A DNA stretch of 28,322 nucleotides. Source: Oscillospiraceae bacterium (GTDB lineage: Bacteria; Bacillota; Clostridia; Oscillospirales; Oscillospiraceae). The stretch is taken from NCBI GenBank assembly GCA_016292445.1, contig JAEDIN010000013.1:1-28322 (forward strand), given 5' to 3'. Made by a program: the position numbers and the translations under genes. The notes under the pieces were generated by a model. It was not told the origin of the DNA. It searched no databases and saw only the letters and a program-made list of their open reading frames with translations. Positions within the stretch are counted from its first letter, which is position 1, and each line of letters begins with the position of its first letter. Positions 24,613-28,322 of this stretch are shown here, one piece after another.

Positions 24613-25937
24613 TGGACAGAACTATTTCCCTCATCTCACTCGGCTGTGCGAAAAATCTCGTAAACAGCGAGCAAATGCTATACCTACTCATCGAGGCAGG
24701 ATTTACCCTGGTTCCTGATCCGGATGGTGCAGATGCTGTAATAATTAACACCTGTGGCTTTATCGATGCCGCCAAAAGTGAGGCAATAGACACCGTTTTG
24801 GAAATGGCAGAGCTTAAAAAGTCCGGCAGACTCGGTAAAATCATCGTTACGGGCTGTCTTACCGAACGCTATCAGGACGCAGTTATGCAGGAGCTTCCCG
24901 AAATTGACGCCGTTTTAGGCGTTGGCAGCTTCGGCGATATCGTTGAGACGGTGAACAAGGCCTTTGACGGTGAATTCGTTTCCCGCTTCGGTGACAAAAA
25001 CGCTCCGGTCGAGGAAACTCCGAGAGTTATCAGTACCGGACCGTCTTGGGCATATCTTCGCATTGCCGAGGGCTGCAATAACTTTTGTGCTTTCTGTGCA
25101 ATTCCTTATATCCGGGGCAGATACCGCTCAAGAGACATGGAAAACATTCTTGACGAGGCTCGTGAGCTTGCCGAACACGGCGTAAAAGAGCTTATTGTCA
25201 TTGCGCAGGATATCACCCGTTACGGCACTGATATTTACGGCAAACGCTCATTGGCAGAGCTGTGCCGCAAGCTTTCCGAAATTGACGGCATTGAGTGGAT
25301 AAGGCTGCATTACCTCTACCCCGACCAGTTTGACGATGAGCTCATTGATGAGATTGCAAGCAACAGCAAAATAGTCAAGTACCTCGATATTCCCATTCAG
25401 CATATCAATAACTCCATTCTTAAAGCCATGAATCGACGCGGCACAGGAGATGATATACGAAAGCTCTTTGCCGAGCTTCGCAGGCGCATTCCCGATGTTG
25501 TGTTGCGAACAAGTCTTATTTCCGGTTTGCCCGGTGAGGGTGAGACTGAATTTGAGGAGCTTTGTTGCTTCCTTAAAGAAGCTAAGATCGAGCGAGCCGG
25601 CGTTTTCCCCTTCTCCCCCGAGGAGGGTACTCCGGCAGCTAAAATGCCGCATGTTGACTATGAAGTAGCTCAGCGCAGAGCTGACCTCATAATGGAGATA
25701 CAAGCCTCCGTTATGGATGAGTTTAACGCTTCACTTGTCGGAAAGACGCTTGAGGTTCTCTGCCTTGACTATGATGAGAACGAACAAATGTGGGTTGGCA
25801 GAAGCTGTTATGATTCGCCGGATATTGACGGCCTTGTATTCTTCGAAGGCAATGGTGGAGAGGGTAAAATCCTTGATGTAACTATTACGGCTGTTTCCGA
25901 GGACGGAAACCTCATTGGCGAGGAGGTCTATTTATGA
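24612..25937 (+). CDS. rimO: Ribosomal protein S12 (aspartate) methylthiotransferase
   Basis: 441 residues. RimO is a radical-SAM enzyme that adds a methylthio group to a conserved aspartate of ribosomal protein uS12. The N-terminal UPF0004 domain carries three cluster cysteines C12, C48 and C82 (SLGCAKN, NTCGF, TGCL). The radical-SAM motif C155-x3-C159-x2-C162 lies in EGCNNFCAFCAIPYIRGRYR, and a TRAM domain occupies about 375-441. SLGCAKNLVNSEQ distinguishes RimO from MiaB. The ATG at 24612 is preferred over an in-frame TTG one codon earlier. Confidence 0.95.
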   Translation: MDRTISLISLGCAKNLVNSEQMLYLLIEAGFTLVPDPDGADAVIINTCGFIDAAKSEAIDTVLEMAELKKSGRLGKIIVTGCLTERYQDAVMQELPEIDAVLGVGSFGDIVETVNKAFDGEFVSRFGDKNAPVEETPRVISTGPSWAYLRIAEGCNNFCAFCAIPYIRGRYRSRDMENILDEARELAEHGVKELIVIAQDITRYGTDIYGKRSLAELCRKLSEIDGIEWIRLHYLYPDQFDDELIDEIASNSKIVKYLDIPIQHINNSILKAMNRRGTGDDIRKLFAELRRRIPDVVLRTSLISGLPGEGETEFEELCCFLKEAKIERAGVFPFSPEEGTPAAKMPHVDYEVAQRRADLIMEIQASVMDEFNASLVGKTLEVLCLDYDENEQMWVGRSCYDSPDIDGLVFFEGNGGEGKILDVTITAVSEDGNLIGEEVYL

Positions 25938-26470
25938 ATACAACTGCAAATAAAATCACCATATTGAGAATTATTCTTGTGCCTGTATTTATGGTGCTTT
26001 TGTATCTCGATTATACTTACTGGGCTTTGGCCATATATATTATCGCCTGTTTGAGCGATTTTATTGACGGTCATATTGCCAGAAAGTACAATCAGGTGAC
26101 TAACTTCGGCAAATTCATGGACCCCTTGGCAGACAAAATGCTCGTACTTTCCGCTATGTGTTATTTTGTTGATAACGACACCATGCCCGGCTGGGTCGTT
26201 GCGCTCGTTCTTCTGCGTGAGTTCGGTGTCTCCGGACTGCGCCTGCTCGCTGTCGAGCAAGGAACGGTTATTGCCGCAGCTTGGTCAGGCAAGATAAAGA
26301 CCTTTGTCACAATGGTCGCACTCGGCGTTCTGATCATCGTCTCAGAACCTTGGGTCCCGTTTAAGGACGTCATCCCCCCTGTCTGCTCTGCCCTGATAGT
26401 TATCTCGACTTTGTACTCGGGTGCTGAATATTTTATAAAAAATGCCGCTGTTTTTAAGCACTGCGCCTGA
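25934..26470 (+). CDS. pgsA: CDP-diacylglycerol-glycerol-3-phosphate 3-phosphatidyltransferase
   Basis: 178 residues with about four to five transmembrane helices. The complete CDP-alcohol phosphotransferase motif is present: D42-x2-D45-G46-x2-A49-R50-x8-G59-x3-D63-x3-D67. PgsA joins CDP-diacylglycerol to glycerol-3-phosphate, the committed step to phosphatidylglycerol; its substrate is the product of CdsA encoded at 6989. The gene overlaps rimO by four bases (ATGA), a common arrangement. Cardiolipin synthase of the same superfamily is an alternative, but PgsA fits the context better. Confidence 0.92.
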   Translation: MNTTANKITILRIILVPVFMVLLYLDYTYWALAIYIIACLSDFIDGHIARKYNQVTNFGKFMDPLADKMLVLSAMCYFVDNDTMPGWVVALVLLREFGVSGLRLLAVEQGTVIAAAWSGKIKTFVTMVALGVLIIVSEPWVPFKDVIPPVCSALIVISTLYSGAEYFIKNAAVFKHCA

Positions 26471-26497
26471 GATCTTGTATATATAAGGAGAAAAAAT

Positions 26498-27952
26498 ATG
26501 AAGCTGTATAACTCCGCTACACGCAAAAAGGAAGAATTTGTACCCAATCATCCCGATATTGTCAAAATGTACACCTGTGGACCTACGGTTTATCATTTTG
26601 CGCATATAGGAAACCTGCGCTCCTACATTATGGAGGATATTCTCGAAAAGTATCTGCGCTATGCAGGCTACAATGTAAAGCGCGTTATGAATATCACCGA
26701 TGTCGGTCATCTTACAAGCGATGCCGATGAGGGTGAGGACAAGATGCTCAAGGGTGCAAAGCGTGAGAACAAGTCCGTTATGGACATTGCAAAGTTCTAC
26801 ACCGACGCTTTCTTTGACGATTGCGCAAAGCTGAACATTAAAACTCCCGATGTTGTCGAACCTGCTACCAACTGCATTGATGAGTACATTAAGATAATTT
26901 CCAAGCTCATGGATACAGGATATGCCTATTTTGCAGGCGGCAATGTATATTTTGACACCTCTAAGCTTGAGAAATACTACATTTTTAACGACTTTAACGA
27001 GGATGATCTTGCCGTTGGCGTTCGTGAAGGCGTTGAGGAGGATACTAATAAGCGCAACAAAAATGACTTCGTACTTTGGTTTACTAAGTCGAAATTTGAG
27101 GATCAGGCCCTTAAATGGGATTCGCCTTGGGGCGTTGGTTATCCCGGCTGGCATATCGAATGCTCAGGCATTTCCATGAAGCATCTCGGCGAAGATTTGG
27201 ATATTCACTGCGGCGGCATTGATAACGCCTTCCCACATCATACGAATGAGATTGCCCAGTCCGAGTCCTATCTGGGTCACAAATGGTGCAACTACTGGAT
27301 GCATGTTCTGCATCTAAACACCAACAGCGGCAAGATGAGCAAGTCCAAGGGTGAGTTCCTCACAGTTAAGCTGCTTGAGGAAAAGGGCTACGACCCTCTC
27401 GCCTACCGTCTGTTCTGCCTTCAGAGCCACTACCGTAAGTCTCTTGTATTTTCATGGGAAAACCTTGATAACGCGCAGGTTACCTATAACAAGCTGATAA
27501 ACCGCATCGCAGGTCTAACCCCAGCCGGTGAAGCAATCGATGAGGAAGCTGTAAAGCATCTTAAGGAAAAGTTTGTTGCTGCACTCGACAACGATCTTAA
27601 CACTTCCCTCGCAGTAACTGCACTCTATGATGTGCTTAAGTACAAAACCAACGATGACACAAAGCTTGCTGTTTTTGCCGACTTTGACCGTGTGCTGAGT
27701 CTTGACCTATTAAAGAAAGCCAAGGCAAAGCGCGATGAGCTCAAAAAGCACGCTGTTTCCGGTAATACGGAATTTACCGTGATATCAGAGTCCGGCGAGG
27801 CAGACGCTGCCATTGAGGAGCAGCTCAAGGCTCGTGCAGCAGCCAAAAAGGCAAAGAATTTTGCTGAGGCTGACAGAATTCGCGATGAGCTGAAATCGGT
27901 CGGAATTGAAATTACCGATATTCCCAATGGCGCAAAGTGGAAAAGAGTATAA
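26498..27952 (+). CDS. cysS: Cysteinyl-tRNA synthetase
   Basis: 484 residues, class I. Zinc/cysteine-site residues include C27 (YTCGPTVY), the WHIECS cysteine and HCGGIDNAFPHHTNE. HIGN is at 36-39 and KMSKS at 279-283. The C-terminal helical domain ends with an AEADRIRDELKSVGIEI segment typical of CysS. It charges tRNA-Cys in the cytoplasm. A strong AAGGAG (26486-26491) precedes the ATG. It is the last gene of the run, followed by a strong terminator ten bases on. No T-box is present in the 27-base gap. Confidence 0.97.
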   Translation: MKLYNSATRKKEEFVPNHPDIVKMYTCGPTVYHFAHIGNLRSYIMEDILEKYLRYAGYNVKRVMNITDVGHLTSDADEGEDKMLKGAKRENKSVMDIAKFYTDAFFDDCAKLNIKTPDVVEPATNCIDEYIKIISKLMDTGYAYFAGGNVYFDTSKLEKYYIFNDFNEDDLAVGVREGVEEDTNKRNKNDFVLWFTKSKFEDQALKWDSPWGVGYPGWHIECSGISMKHLGEDLDIHCGGIDNAFPHHTNEIAQSESYLGHKWCNYWMHVLHLNTNSGKMSKSKGEFLTVKLLEEKGYDPLAYRLFCLQSHYRKSLVFSWENLDNAQVTYNKLINRIAGLTPAGEAIDEEAVKHLKEKFVAALDNDLNTSLAVTALYDVLKYKTNDDTKLAVFADFDRVLSLDLLKKAKAKRDELKKHAVSGNTEFTVISESGEADAAIEEQLKARAAAKKAKNFAEADRIRDELKSVGIEITDIPNGAKWKRV

Positions 27953-27962
27953 TTAACAACTC

Positions 27963-27999
27963 AAAAAGCCTGTCTATTCAATCGATAGACAGGCTTTTT
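27963..27999 (+). terminator. Terminator after cysS
   Basis: A 15-bp perfect stem (AAAAAGCCTGTCTAT/ATAGACAGGCTTTTT) around a seven-base loop, with the T-run in the right arm. It ends the long rightward gene run. Confidence 0.92.
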
Positions 28000-28008
28000 C
28001 ATAAGAAA

Positions 28009-28040
28009 GCACCGGTATTTGCTGACGCAAATACCGGTGC
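28009..28040 (-). terminator. Terminator of the minus-strand genes
   Basis: A 14-bp perfect stem GCACCGGTATTTGC/GCAAATACCGGTGC with TGAC loop; the minus strand continues TTTCTTAT. It starts 12 bases past the small-gene stop and ends ten bases from the cysS terminator. Confidence 0.7.
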
Positions 28041-28051
28041 AAAAATTTGAA

Positions 28052-28219
28052 TTAGAACTTAATGTTGGCAGGCTTTCTGTCGAACATTGTATTGACCTGC
28101 TGATAAGCCCAGCCGAGCACCTTCTGATCGAGGTTCCAGAAGTAAACTACGAAAAGGATGCCAACTGCTGCCGCGGACAGCTTTACGGTCTTTTTGCAAA
28201 TGTTGCAAATTTTGCACAT
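28052..28219 (-). CDS. Small membrane protein with N-terminal CxxCxxC (55 aa)
   Basis: The translation begins MCKICNICKKTVKLSAAAVG, then ILFVVYFWNL forms one transmembrane helix (about 14-30), and a 25-residue tail ends RKPANIKF. Three cysteines (C2, C5, C8) precede a short basic stretch and the helix, so the cysteines are probably cytoplasmic. AAGGAG (28235-28230) lies ten bases before the ATG. An overlapping ATG seven bases upstream opens another frame with only three bases to the ribosome site, so it was not preferred. A terminator follows the stop. I do not recognise the family. The clean membrane topology, ribosome site and terminator support it as a real gene. Confidence 0.65.
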   Translation of the reverse strand: MCKICNICKKTVKLSAAAVGILFVVYFWNLDQKVLGWAYQQVNTMFDRKPANIKF

Positions 28220-28269
28220 ATAACATATGCTCCTTTCGAAAAATCGGAATTCAGCTATGTATTAGCGAA

Positions 28270-28322
28270 TTACTTCTTTGCAAGACCCTTCTGGCGTGCA
28301 TACTCTGCTGCGCCGAGTGCGC
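28270..28322 (-). CDS. 3' end of an unidentified gene (5' end outside window)
   Basis: The last 16 residues read ALGAAEYARQKGLAKK, followed by TAA at 28272-28270. Only this much is visible, so no family can be named. It lies 50 bases upstream of the small CxxCxxC gene on the same strand with no hairpin between, so the two may be co-transcribed. Confidence 0.55.
   Translation of the reverse strand, partial: ALGAAEYARQKGLAKK

Noticed and set aside
1..28322. CRISPR array, insertion sequence, prophage or integron
   Set aside because: No short regularly spaced DNA repeats, transposase, integrase or attachment-site pair was seen; repeats found are protein modules or terminators.

Overview
The window looks like a chromosomal segment of an anaerobic gut Firmicute of class Clostridia, most likely near Ruminococcaceae/Oscillospiraceae. 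The basis is consensus sigma-A promoters (TTGACA with 16-18 nt spacers), AGGAG-type ribosome binding sites, hairpin plus U-run terminators, moderate G+C, an SLH-anchored GLUG-repeat protein, an ECF sigma factor paired with an RsgI-like anti-sigma factor, a DUF1385 (YqhQ) gene, and giant secreted FN3 proteins typical of gut Clostridia. The lineage is inferred from gene content only.

Layout. 1-5031: 3' part of a giant cell-surface protein built from ~310-residue GLUG super-modules and ending in three SLH domains. 5086-6761 (minus): an ECF sigma factor/RsgI-like anti-sigma pair, both starting with TTG, convergent with the surface gene across a shared terminator. 6989-9573: cdsA, a diacylglycerol-kinase-family gene and a BrkB/YihY membrane protein (envelope lipid block). 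9787-16098: a 2103-residue secreted protein joining a phosphodiester-glycosidase (NAGPA) domain, a purple-acid-phosphatase-like metallophosphatase and five FN3-like domains. 16281-17672: MATE exporter. 17895-18629: an orphan short relative of the acetyl-CoA synthase/CdhC catalytic subunit, with a nested palindrome upstream. 18670-18900: two tandem small-RNA units, each with its own promoter and terminator. 19070-19156 (minus): tRNA-Leu(CAA). 19317-27952: a tightly packed nine-gene run (response regulator, sensor-less histidine kinase, yqhQ, prmC, recA, recX, rimO, pgsA, cysS) ending in a strong terminator. 28052-28322 (minus): a 55-residue CxxCxxC membrane protein and the 3' end of an unidentified gene.

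How it fits together. CdsA makes CDP-diacylglycerol and PgsA, about 19 kb away, uses it for phosphatidylglycerol, while the lipid kinase may recycle diacylglycerol. RecA/RecX, PrmC, RimO and CysS are recombination and translation housekeeping. The two giant exported proteins give the region its accessory character. The most unusual elements are the paired sRNA genes at 18674-18898, the orphan CdhC-like protein with its upstream dyad, and the glycosidase-phosphatase fusion. All calls come from reading the sequence; no database search was run.
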